8,227 bases of DNA, taken from positions 1 through 8,227 of the forward strand of contig JAENJC010000204.1 of the NCBI GenBank assembly GCA_016844545.1, written 5' to 3'. The DNA comes from Deltaproteobacteria bacterium (GTDB taxonomy: Bacteria > Desulfobacterota > JAENJC01). Numbering within the stretch: the first letter of the stretch is position 1; every line of letters begins with the position of its first letter. Below are positions 1-5,885 of this stretch, in pieces. A program made the position numbers and the translations under genes. The notes beneath the pieces are model-generated. The model was not told the DNA's origin and did no database searches. It saw only the letters and a program-made list of their open reading frames with translations.

Positions 1-333
1 ACTTATCTCCATAGGCTTATTAAGGTAGTCAAACGCCCCAATGTTTATGGCATCCAGATAGGTTTCTATCTCACCAAAAGCGGTCATCATTATAAACTTC
101 GTCTTGGTTTTCAGTTTTCTGGCCTCCCTGATCAGTGTCAGACCGTCCATTTCCGGCATCTTCAGGTCAGTTATTACGAGGTTTATCTTTTTCTTCTTCA
201 GGATATCGAGCGCCTCTACACCTGAGTTGGCGCTGTCCACAATATACCCCTCTTTTTCAAGGACCTGGTTGAGCAGGAGACAGGTATCTTTTTCATCATC
301 TACGACAAGGATGTGAGCTGCATTCTTTGACAC
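1..333 (-). CDS. Response regulator receiver domain protein (3' end outside window)
   Basis: This is the N-terminal receiver (CheY-like) domain of a two-component response regulator; the gene continues past the left edge. Numbering from the GTG at 333, the acidic pocket is D12-D13, the phosphoacceptor is D56 in ITDLKMPEMDG, the conserved Thr is T84 in MMTAF, and the conserved Lys is K106 in GAFDYLNKPME. All catalytic positions of the family are present. I chose GTG 333 because GAGG (343-340) lies 6 nt upstream. An in-frame ATG at 390 would add 19 residues, but it has no good ribosome site and falls in the loop of a strong hairpin. The DYLNKP ending resembles NtrC-type and hybrid regulators, but whether an output domain follows cannot be seen. 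The upstream histidine kinase is the likely partner (inference from adjacency). Confidence 0.88.
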   Translation of the reverse strand, partial: MSKNAAHILVVDDEKDTCLLLNQVLEKEGYIVDSANSGVEALDILKKKKINLVITDLKMPEMDGLTLIREARKLKTKTKFIMMTAFGEIETYLDAINIGAFDYLNKPMEIS

Positions 334-367
334 ACAAAACCTCAAGACTTTTGAATGTTCAGGTATA

Positions 368-423
368 ATACCAAGTAAGCTTTCATTCATCTCAAAAGAA
401 GATGTTTGAAAGCAACTTGGTAT
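368..423. repeat. Long imperfect hairpin in the leader of the response regulator gene
   Basis: The outer arm 368-376 (ATACCAAGT) pairs with 415-423 (ACTTGGTAT), 9 bp. After a small internal loop, 379-385 (GCTTTCA) pairs with 407-413 (TGAAAGC), 7 bp. Inside this, 388-392 (CATCT) can pair with 400-404 (AGATG). That gives about 21 pairs over 56 nt. No T-run follows on either strand, so it is not a standard intrinsic terminator. It lies between the predicted promoter (500-473) and the GTG start at 333, so it could be a structured mRNA leader or a protein-binding site. Confidence 0.6.
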
Positions 424-465
424 AAAAGTCTTTAAATGAATGTACATTGGTGATAGATATGACCT

Positions 466-481
466 CTGTATAAATATACAG
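466..481. promoter_or_regulatory. LexA/SOS-box-like palindromic operator
   Basis: CTGTATAAATATACAG is a 7+7 bp perfect inverted repeat with a 2-nt centre. It has the CTGT-N8-ACAG form of the E. coli LexA box and differs from the CTGTATATATATACAG consensus core at one central base. It covers the predicted -10 element (478-473) of the response-regulator promoter, where a bound repressor would block transcription. The match is seen in the sequence. That this organism has a LexA with this specificity is inference: LexA motifs vary between phyla, and AT-rich palindromes also occur by chance. Confidence 0.5.
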
Positions 482-500
482 TGTACTTTGTTATTGTCAA
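473..500 (-). promoter_or_regulatory. Sigma70-type promoter for the response regulator gene
   Basis: The -35 is TTGACA (500-495), a perfect consensus overlapping the stop codon of the histidine kinase. The -10 is TATATT (478-473), with a 16-nt spacer. It points leftward to the response regulator and would give a leader of about 130 nt. It implies that the regulator can be expressed separately from the kinase gene. A 10-bp palindrome AATGTACATT lies further downstream at 439-448. Confidence 0.6.
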
Positions 501-1867
501 GTAACGATTTTCATAGGGATACTTATGGTGACCTCTGTCCCTGATCCTCTTTTACTGTTTATTGATACCTCCCCTTTATGGAGGTCTACAATCTTCTTGA
601 CCATAGCCATTCCAAGTCCGGAACCGCTCACCTTTGTGGTATAAAAAGGGGTGAAAAGCTTTTCAATGGCCTCCTTGTCCATACCTGTTCCAGTATCTGA
701 TATCTTTATCTCAAGTCTTGATGAAGGATTGATAACCGTGCAGAGCTTTTTTGAAGGCAGATTTTTATCTTCACATAAGAAGCGCATGGAGACCTTCAGA
801 TTCCCACCGTTCGGCATGGCGTCAATAGCGTTATCCATTATATTCTGAAGCGCATGACGGAACCTGACCGGATCCAACTCCACTCTCCCTTTGTCAGGAA
901 AATCCTTTGTAAGTTTTATATTTGCTGAATTCAACCTACTCCGGATGCCGGATATGATCCCCTCAACCATATTGTTGATATCAATTTCCTGGAGGTTTAA
1001 TGAGGTAGCTCTTCCATACTCCACCATCTTTGAAATAACCTGGTTGATTGAGGAAACACCCTTGGACACTACATCTATGATGGTTTCATTCCCAGGCTCG
1101 CAGTAGTCCCTCAGGAATTCTACCCCTGTCAGTATCTTCTGGAGAGGGTTTCTTATCTCATGTGCGATCTGTGCCGACATCTCGCCGATTATGGCAAGTC
1201 TCCTTTGTGTCTGTACCTCTCTTTCTTTTTCCACCAATGAAGAGTGAATCTTGAAGTTTTCAATAATTACTGCCGCTTCATTGGAAAAGGCCAGGAGAAA
1301 GCGGGCATCTTCATCTGTATACTCCTCCTCAGATTTATTGATTAATATAATGAACCCCAGGACACAATCTATTCCACGAAGAAGGACAGCAAGTATGCCC
1401 TGTATCTCTAAAGATAGCCCATTCTCATAGCTGTAATCACTGTCGCTGTTTAATAGATCCGATACAGTGGAGAGGTTGCTGAGAGCCTTTAAGCGTGGGT
1501 CTTCTATTGGATAGGGAAAGTTATCAAAGTCAAAGTGCAGTTGCGTTGAGGTCTGGGGCAGGGCATTAACCGGCAGCTTTCCTATGTTGTAAAAGGAGGC
1601 GAGTTCTATTATTTTTTTTTCTGGATCAATAAGAAATAGCGCACCAGCCTTTGATGGGACTAGGGCTATAGCCCCCTGAAGAGCCTTCTCAAGAAGGTCA
1701 TTAATATCATAGGATTTGAGGAGAGTTCTGCTGACCTTAAGAAGGGTTGAAAGCTCTGCATTCCTTCGGAGCAGCTCCTGAGCATTCTCAAGCTCCCTGG
1801 TCCTGTCCTTAACGGCCCGATTCTGCCGGTTCCTGTAGCCGTATCCTATTGACCTATGAGTCTTCAT
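497..1867 (-). CDS. Soluble GAF-domain sensor histidine kinase
   Basis: A 456-residue two-component sensor kinase. Residues 18-60 are charged and helical (probable coiled coil). Residues about 52-205 look like a GAF sensory domain (ALVPSKAGALFLID ... GILAVLLRG ... GFIILINKSEE). The HisKA region follows with the autophosphorylated H236 in AHEIRNPLQ, then HATPase_c: N box N342/N346 in QNIMDNAIDAMPNGG, G1 box DTGTG 391-395, F box FTPFYTTK 405-412, and G2 box GSGLGM 415-420. No membrane segment or signal peptide is visible, so it probably senses a cytoplasmic cue; the ligand is unknown. The ATG is 6 nt after the aminotransferase stop with GAGG just upstream, which suggests one operon and translational coupling. 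The response regulator encoded next is its probable target. Confidence 0.93.
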   Translation of the reverse strand: MKTHRSIGYGYRNRQNRAVKDRTRELENAQELLRRNAELSTLLKVSRTLLKSYDINDLLEKALQGAIALVPSKAGALFLIDPEKKIIELASFYNIGKLPVNALPQTSTQLHFDFDNFPYPIEDPRLKALSNLSTVSDLLNSDSDYSYENGLSLEIQGILAVLLRGIDCVLGFIILINKSEEEYTDEDARFLLAFSNEAAVIIENFKIHSSLVEKEREVQTQRRLAIIGEMSAQIAHEIRNPLQKILTGVEFLRDYCEPGNETIIDVVSKGVSSINQVISKMVEYGRATSLNLQEIDINNMVEGIISGIRSRLNSANIKLTKDFPDKGRVELDPVRFRHALQNIMDNAIDAMPNGGNLKVSMRFLCEDKNLPSKKLCTVINPSSRLEIKISDTGTGMDKEAIEKLFTPFYTTKVSGSGLGMAMVKKIVDLHKGEVSINSKRGSGTEVTISIPMKIVT

Positions 1868-1873
1868 CCTGCC

Positions 1874-3067
1874 TCACTTCAGCATTCCCACTGCTTTTTC
1901 TACCCTGTCAATCCCCTCTTTTATCTTTTCCATTGAGGTGGCATAAGATAGTCTCAGGAAACCTTCGGCTCCGAAGGCGCTTCCGGGAACCAGTGCCACC
2001 TTTACCTCATCAAGTAAAAGGGTCGCCATATCTGAAGAGGTTTCTATAAGTTTACCATTGAAATTCTTACCCAGCAACCCTGTGACATTCGGGAATGCAT
2101 AAAAGGCTCCATTTGGCCTCAGGCAGGTTATCCCTTTTATCTTATTCAACCTTTCCACCATATATACCCTTCTCTTGTCGAACTCTTTTACCATTGCATT
2201 TACCGCATCCTGTGTGCCGATCAGTGCCTCGGTGCTTGCCTTCATGGCAATGGAGTTAGGGTTGGACGTGGACTGACTCTGGATGTTGGTCATGGCTGTT
2301 ATTATTCCCTTTGCTCCCGCTGCGTAACCTATCCTCCATCCTGTCATAGCATATGCCTTGGATACTCCATTCACAACTATGGTCAGATCCCTTACCTCTT
2401 TGCCGAGGGATGCGATGCTTATGAACTCGAACCCGTCATACACAAGCTTTTCATATATATCGTCAGATACAATAAGGATCTTTTTTTCTACTGCCACCTC
2501 TGCAATTCCTTCCAACTCCTTTCTGCTGTAAGAGGAACCTGTAGGGTTGGAAGGGGAGTTGATTACAACAGCCTTTGTCTTAGGTGTAATGGCCTTCCTG
2601 AACTCCTCTGCCGTCATCTTAAAACCGTTTTTTTCAGAGGTATTGACTATTACAGGTTTTGCATCCGCCAATGCGACTATGTCAGGGTATGAGACCCAGT
2701 AGGGAGCCGGAATAATCACCTCGTCCCCTTTTTCAAAGACAGTCATCGCGATATTATAGAGGGAATGCTTGGCCCCGCAGGATACTACTATCTCACCCCT
2801 TTCGTATGAGAGGCCGTTATCCTTTTTCAGTTTCTCTATTATAGCGTCCTTCAGATCATCAGTCCCGCCAACGGGGCAGTATTTTGTAAATCCCATTTCT
2901 ATGGCCTTTATAGCCGCATCCTTGATATTCTGTGGTGTGTCAAAGTCCGGCTCTCCGACACCAAACCCGATGACATCGACCCCCTGCGCTTTTAATGCCT
3001 TTGCCTTTGCATCTATTGCCAGTGTCGGGGATGGTTTTATTGCCTTTGCACGTTTAGAAAGAAACAT
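1874..3067 (-). CDS. aspC: PLP-dependent class I aminotransferase, aspartate aminotransferase type
   Basis: A 397-residue fold-type I aminotransferase, probably interconverting aspartate + 2-oxoglutarate and oxaloacetate + glutamate in the cytosol. Seen: GVGEPDFDTP 36-45 (N-terminal substrate loop), W124 stacking on the cofactor in APYWVSYP, SPSNPTG 171-177 with N174, D202 and Y205 in SDDIYE, Schiff-base K237 in GVSKAYAMTGWRIGY, and R372 (LRLSYA) for the alpha-carboxylate. The length and the K100 context (CGAKHSLYN) fit the Ib subgroup typified by the Thermus enzyme, whose members may also act on prephenate; that activity cannot be excluded. The start is secured by a full ribosome site AAGGAGGT (3084-3077), 9 nt before the ATG. 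The histidine kinase follows after 6 nt. Confidence 0.93.
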   Translation of the reverse strand: MFLSKRAKAIKPSPTLAIDAKAKALKAQGVDVIGFGVGEPDFDTPQNIKDAAIKAIEMGFTKYCPVGGTDDLKDAIIEKLKKDNGLSYERGEIVVSCGAKHSLYNIAMTVFEKGDEVIIPAPYWVSYPDIVALADAKPVIVNTSEKNGFKMTAEEFRKAITPKTKAVVINSPSNPTGSSYSRKELEGIAEVAVEKKILIVSDDIYEKLVYDGFEFISIASLGKEVRDLTIVVNGVSKAYAMTGWRIGYAAGAKGIITAMTNIQSQSTSNPNSIAMKASTEALIGTQDAVNAMVKEFDKRRVYMVERLNKIKGITCLRPNGAFYAFPNVTGLLGKNFNGKLIETSSDMATLLLDEVKVALVPGSAFGAEGFLRLSYATSMEKIKEGIDRVEKAVGMLK

Positions 3068-3082
3068 TTGTCAACTACCTCC

Positions 3083-3180
3083 TTAATAAAAATATTAAAA
3101 CCCTTTTGACACTGATTCACACAGAAAAATATGATTTGCACAGATAAATATCTATCAGTGTAAATCATAAAATATCAGTG
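3083..3180. repeat. Cluster of short direct and inverted repeats between coaD and the aminotransferase gene
   Basis: Direct copies TGATTCACACAGA (3113-3125) and TGATTTGCACAGA (3132-3144) match at 11 of 13 bases. An inverted copy lies at 3153-3168: 3131-3146 and 3153-3168 are complementary at 14 of 16 positions. A partial copy TATCAGTG recurs at 3173-3180. The central part can fold into a hairpin: 3131-3141 pairs with 3158-3168, and AGATA 3142-3146 pairs with TATCT 3149-3153. Closer to the gene, TTAATA-aaaa-TATTAA (3083-3098) forms a second inverted repeat touching the ribosome site. The pattern resembles dispersed intergenic palindromes built on CACAGATT/AATCTGTG words. It is not a CRISPR: units are short, unevenly spaced and in both orientations. 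Confidence 0.55.
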
Positions 3181-3224
3181 CCGCTTAGAAGCGCCTACTT
3201 TCGGTAATCTGTGTCTATGTTTTT

Positions 3225-3740
3225 TTATGCCGGGAATACACCTTCGTTTGTTAAATTTGTTCCTGCAAATGTTTCTTTGAGCCTTGCGGAAACTATATTG
3301 GGAACCAGACCGTCAACTGTACCGCCGAGACTTGCAATCTCCTTGACTACGCTGGAACTGAGGTATGAATAGGCCTCACCTGTCATCATGAAAACGGTTT
3401 CTATCTTATCGTTAAGGTTCCTGTTCATCAGAGCCATCTGAAATTCATACTCAAAGTCGGAGACTGCGCGGAGCCCTCGTAGAATTACCCTTGCCTTTCG
3501 TCTCTCCGCCTCCTCCACAAGAAGACCGCTGAAGGTTTCTACACTGACCTTCGGGTGCCTGCCGAGGGACTCCTCTATCATCTCTATCCTCTCTTCTATG
3601 TTGAAGAGCGGGGCCTTCTTGGGGTTTAGGGCAACGGCTATTATCAGGCGATCGAATATGGCAAGTCCCCTCTCAATGATGTCAATGTGACCATTGGTTA
3701 TAGGGTCAAAAGTTCCCGGGTATATGGCTGTCTTGGACAT
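3225..3740 (-). CDS. coaD: Phosphopantetheine adenylyltransferase
   Basis: A 171-residue cytosolic enzyme that transfers AMP from ATP to 4'-phosphopantetheine, giving dephospho-CoA, the penultimate step of coenzyme A synthesis. It is a nucleotidyltransferase of the class with (T/H)xGH: the T15-N-G-H18 motif follows YPGTFDP. RGLR at 89-92 and the SSS loop (128-130, YLSSSVVKE) match the substrate and ATP sites of the family. The length is close to the usual 160-170. The ATG at 3740 is preferred over an in-frame TTG at 3746, because AGGAG ends directly against the TTG but stands 6 nt from the ATG. The rsmD-coaD pairing is common in bacteria. Confidence 0.96.
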   Translation of the reverse strand: MSKTAIYPGTFDPITNGHIDIIERGLAIFDRLIIAVALNPKKAPLFNIEERIEMIEESLGRHPKVSVETFSGLLVEEAERRKARVILRGLRAVSDFEYEFQMALMNRNLNDKIETVFMMTGEAYSYLSSSVVKEIASLGGTVDGLVPNIVSARLKETFAGTNLTNEGVFPA

Positions 3741-3746
3741 GGTCAA

Positions 3747-3751
3747 CTCCT
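3747..3751 (-). promoter_or_regulatory. Ribosome binding site of coaD
   Basis: AGGAG is separated by 6 nt from ATG 3740 and by 0 nt from the in-frame TTG 3746, so it fixes the ATG as the start. Confidence 0.75.
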
Positions 3752-3759
3752 GAATTTAT

Positions 3760-3783
3760 GGGCACCCGCAAGGGATGCCCCTA
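3760..3783. repeat. TAGGGGC-type hairpin at the 3' end of rsmD (copy 1)
   Basis: On the plus strand GGGCA (3760-3764) pairs with TGCCC (3776-3780) and CCC (3765-3767) with GGG (3772-3774), leaving a GCAA loop and one bulged A. Read in the direction of rsmD, the element begins with the TAG stop codon itself. It is similar base for base to the hairpin after gltA at 5852-5877. No T-run follows and the coaD ribosome site comes soon after, so it is more likely an intercistronic REP-like element than a terminator. Confidence 0.55.
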
Positions 3784-4350
3784 CTGATGCTTTTCAAATG
3801 AATAAAAAGATATTTCCGTATCCCCGTACTTTCTACGGTCCGTAAGGGTCAAACCGTCATATTCCATTAAAGGCTGTTCCCATACTGAGTGTTCGGCTAT
3901 TACAACAGCGCTATCATCAAGAATTTGTTTGTTTATAATCTCTTCCACGGTCTTCTCGATAAGTCCCTTTTCATAAGGTGGGTCCAGGAATACCAGGTTG
4001 AACCTGTTCCCTCTTTTCGACAGAAGGTTAATCCCCGATTCGACCGTAGCCTGTATTATCTCCGACCTTTCTGCAAAGCCGCAGGTATCTATATTCTCCT
4101 TAAGGATATTGATGCTTCCGGGGTTCTCGTCTATAAATACAGTCTTAGCTGCACCCCTGCTTAGGGCCTCTATCCCAAGGCTTCCAGTCCCTGAAAAAAG
4201 GTCCAGTACCATCATATTATCAAGGTGGCCGAAATTGGAAGCTATTATATTAAAGATCGACCCCTTCACTTTGTCGGCTGTAGGCCTAATCTTATCGCCC
4301 CTGAAGGATGCAAGCCTCCTCCCCCTGGCAGTGCCGCTGATAACTCTCAT
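3781..4350 (-). CDS. rsmD: 16S rRNA (guanine(966)-N(2))-methyltransferase
   Basis: A 189-residue S-adenosylmethionine-dependent methyltransferase that modifies G966 of 16S rRNA during 30S assembly. The N-terminal RPTADKVKGSIFNII (22-36) is the signature of the RsmD/YhhF family. Motif I is DLFSGTGSLGIEALSRGA (50-67), the acidic residue of motif II is D74 (FIDEN), and the catalytic N6/N2-methylase motif is DPPY (123-126). The C-terminal RRKYGDTEISFYSF is also typical. The length is normal for the family. Of the two upstream purine tracts (AGGA at 11 nt, AGGAA adjacent), the former is the likelier ribosome site. It is the first gene of the leftward cluster and has its own promoter candidate. Confidence 0.95.
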   Translation of the reverse strand: MRVISGTARGRRLASFRGDKIRPTADKVKGSIFNIIASNFGHLDNMMVLDLFSGTGSLGIEALSRGAAKTVFIDENPGSINILKENIDTCGFAERSEIIQATVESGINLLSKRGNRFNLVFLDPPYEKGLIEKTVEEIINKQILDDSAVVIAEHSVWEQPLMEYDGLTLTDRRKYGDTEISFYSFEKHQ

Positions 4351-4381
4351 TTCCTGCTGATCCTGAAATTATGTTTAGGAG

Positions 4382-4410
4382 AGGTTAGAATAAAGCTCCC
4401 CTTTTGTCAA
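4382..4410 (-). promoter_or_regulatory. Promoter candidate for rsmD
   Basis: A consensus -35 TTGACA (4410-4405), a 17-nt spacer and a weak -10 TAACCT (4387-4382) point leftward to rsmD, about 30 nt upstream of its ATG. The -10 matches the consensus at only three positions, so this is a moderate call. Confidence 0.45.
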
Positions 4411-4446
4411 GCAGGTGTGAGTTTATTGGGATAGATAAACCAAAAA

Positions 4447-4477
4447 TTCCACAAATCACTTCTTTATGGTATATAAT
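4447..4477 (+). promoter_or_regulatory. Promoter candidate for gltA, probably giving a leaderless mRNA
   Basis: A perfect -10 TATAAT lies at 4472-4477, or the overlapping TATATA at 4470-4475 with TTCCAC 4447-4452 as -35 at 17 nt. Transcription would begin about 7 nt after TATAAT, at or within a base of the ATG at 4484. No Shine-Dalgarno sequence is present before that ATG (TTAACCC), which agrees with leaderless initiation. Confidence 0.5.
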
Positions 4478-4483
4478 TAACCC

Positions 4484-4774
4484 ATGCCTGAAGCCAAGAA
4501 GAACAAACTGTCGATTCCAAGACAACCTATGCCTGAGAGGTCTCCTCTGGAGAGGGTTGTAGACTTCATGGAGGTGCCATTGGGTTATGCTGCTGATGCG
4601 GCAGTTGTTGAGGCAGAAAGATGCCTCCAGTGCAAGGACCCGCAGTGTGTAAAGGGATGCCCTGTAGGGATAAATATCCCAGGCTTCATTAAGCTGATTC
4701 TGGAAGGCAAGCCTGGCGAGGCGGCAAAGAAAATAAAGGAGACCAGCTCCCTTCCTGCAGTATGCGGTGCATAG
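4484..4774 (+). CDS. gltA: NADPH-dependent glutamate synthase small subunit GltA, N-terminal fragment (frameshifted gene)
   Basis: This is the N-terminal part of a GltD/GltA-type flavoprotein, homologous to NfnB/SudA. The entry sequence PMPERSPLERVVDFMEVPLGY and the first iron-sulfur motif C47-x2-C50-x4-C55-x3-C59-P (CLQCKDPQCVKGCP) are intact. The second cysteine motif starts at SSLPAVCG (C94) and then breaks: the next codons are GCA and a TAG stop at 4772-4774. In the family this position continues as CGRxCPxxxxCExxC. Those residues are missing, and the protein resumes in another frame at TGC 4768. An intact protein would be about 467 residues. The start ATG has no ribosome site and probably sits at the 5' end of the mRNA. 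Confidence 0.85.
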   Translation: MPEAKKNKLSIPRQPMPERSPLERVVDFMEVPLGYAADAAVVEAERCLQCKDPQCVKGCPVGINIPGFIKLILEGKPGEAAKKIKETSSLPAVCGA

Positions 4775-5850
4775 TCGGAAAGAAGAACAAACCAGTTGCC
4801 ATAGGAAACCTGGAGAGGTATGCAGCGGACTGGGAGATGGAACATGGTGTCGAGATCCCTGAACCCAAACCGCCTACCGGCAAACGTGTTGCAGTGGTGG
4901 GAGCCGGCCCTGCGGGCCTTACATGCGCTGGAGAACTGGCCAAGATGGGGCACAGTGTTACTATATTTGAGGCCTTACACAAAGCGGGAGGGGTGCTTGT
5001 TTATGGGATTCCTGAATACAGGCTGCCTAAAAAGATTGTCGAGAAAGAGATTGACTACCTGAAGGGGCTCGGTGTCAGGATAGTCCTTGACGCCCTTATC
5101 GGAAGGACTTATACGATAGATGACCTCTTGAATAAGTTTAATGCCGTCTTCGTCGGTTCAGGCGCCGGGCATCCCACATTCCTGAATATTCCCGGGGAGA
5201 ACCTGAACGGTATTTATTCTGCCAACGAGTATCTCACGAGGATCAACCTCATGAAGGCCAATCTCTTCCCTCAGTCACATACGCCTGTCACAAGGGGAAA
5301 GAATGTAACAGTCATCGGCGGAGGGAATGTGGCCATGGATGCCGCAAGGACAGCCCTCAGGATGAAAGCCGATACAGTTACCCTGATTTATAGGAGGGGG
5401 AAGGAAGAGCTCCCTGCAAGGATTGAAGAGGTGACAAGGGCCGAGGAGGAAGGGGTCAGGTTTCAGCTTCTTACCTCACCGCTTCGGTTTGTCGGGAATG
5501 GTGAAGGGTGGGTGGAGAAGATCGAATGCGAGAGGATGGAACTTGGGGAGCCTGACGCAAGAGGGAGGAGAAGGCCTCTCCCTGTTGCAGGATCTGAGTT
5601 TGCGATAGATACAGACACGGCAATAGTGGCCATAGGAACTGATTCTAATAAACTTCTGACAAACGTTACCCCGGGACTTGAGGTAAATAAAAGAGGTTAT
5701 ATAGTTGTTGATGAGGCAACTGGAAAGACAACGAAGGAAGGAGTATACGCAGGCGGTGACAACACAACAGGGGCAGCTACGGCTATATTGGCCATGGGCG
5801 CAGGAAAAAGGGCAGCCATGGCTATAGATGAGTATCTCAAGACAAAATAA
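4762..5850 (+). CDS. gltA: NADPH-dependent glutamate synthase small subunit GltA, C-terminal fragment (frameshifted gene)
   Basis: This fragment carries the two nucleotide-binding modules of the flavoprotein that passes electrons between NADPH and the partner subunit or ferredoxin. The FAD Rossmann motif VVGAGPAGLTCAGELA is at 45-60 with acidic E70; VYGIPEYRLPK is at 80-90. The NADPH Rossmann motif VIGGGNVAMDAARTALR is at 184-200, followed by YRRGKEELPAR. The C-terminal FAD contact is YAGGDNTTGAATAILAMGAG (329-348). The homologous region starts at C3 (TGC 4768). The ATG at 4762 has no ribosome site and overlaps the N-terminal fragment by 13 nt, so it is unlikely to be a true start. The body is otherwise uninterrupted, which fits a very recent lesion or a sequence error. 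No glutamate synthase large subunit or NfnA-type partner is adjacent. Confidence 0.88.
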   Translation: MRCIVGKKNKPVAIGNLERYAADWEMEHGVEIPEPKPPTGKRVAVVGAGPAGLTCAGELAKMGHSVTIFEALHKAGGVLVYGIPEYRLPKKIVEKEIDYLKGLGVRIVLDALIGRTYTIDDLLNKFNAVFVGSGAGHPTFLNIPGENLNGIYSANEYLTRINLMKANLFPQSHTPVTRGKNVTVIGGGNVAMDAARTALRMKADTVTLIYRRGKEELPARIEEVTRAEEEGVRFQLLTSPLRFVGNGEGWVEKIECERMELGEPDARGRRRPLPVAGSEFAIDTDTAIVAIGTDSNKLLTNVTPGLEVNKRGYIVVDEATGKTTKEGVYAGGDNTTGAATAILAMGAGKRAAMAIDEYLKTK

Positions 5851-5851
5851 C

Positions 5852-5877
5852 TAGGGGAACCTTCCGGGTTGCCCCTA
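5852..5877. repeat. TAGGGG-type hairpin after gltA (copy 2), possible shared terminator
   Basis: TAGGGG (5852-5857) pairs with CCCCTA (5872-5877), and AACC (5858-5861) with GGTT (5867-5870). The loop is TTCCG and G5871 is bulged. It lies 1 nt after the gltA stop and 8 nt beyond the stop of the convergent SprT-like gene, so it could stop transcription from both sides. Flanks are AT-rich (ATATTATCTTTA; TAGTTATTTTG on the other strand) but without a strong T-run. It belongs to the same sequence family as 3760-3783. Confidence 0.55.
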
Positions 5878-5885
5878 TATTATCT

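Noticed and set aside
3182..3193. Hairpin CGCTT-AG-AAGCG after coaD as a terminator
   Set aside because: The stem is only 5 bp, and in the direction of coaD it is followed by GCACTGATATTTTATG rather than a T-run.
3105..3215. CRISPR array in the coaD-aminotransferase gap
   Set aside because: The repeats are 8-16 bp, of both orientations and uneven spacing, with no spacer-like units.
3219..3226. T-run on the plus strand as an intrinsic terminator
   Set aside because: No plus-strand gene lies upstream and no stable stem precedes it; for coaD it reads as an A-run.
3741..3746. TTG start of coaD at 3746, two codons before the ATG
   Set aside because: AGGAG abuts the TTG with no spacer, while ATG 3740 has a 6-nt spacer and begins at the conserved SKTAIYPGTFDP.
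4760..4774. Programmed -1 frameshift in gltA
   Set aside because: No slippery heptamer is present at the junction, and shifting frame would still leave out about 12 conserved residues.
4585..4982. Minus-strand reading frames over gltA
   Set aside because: They are antisense shadows of the glutamate synthase coding sequence, without family resemblance or ribosome sites.
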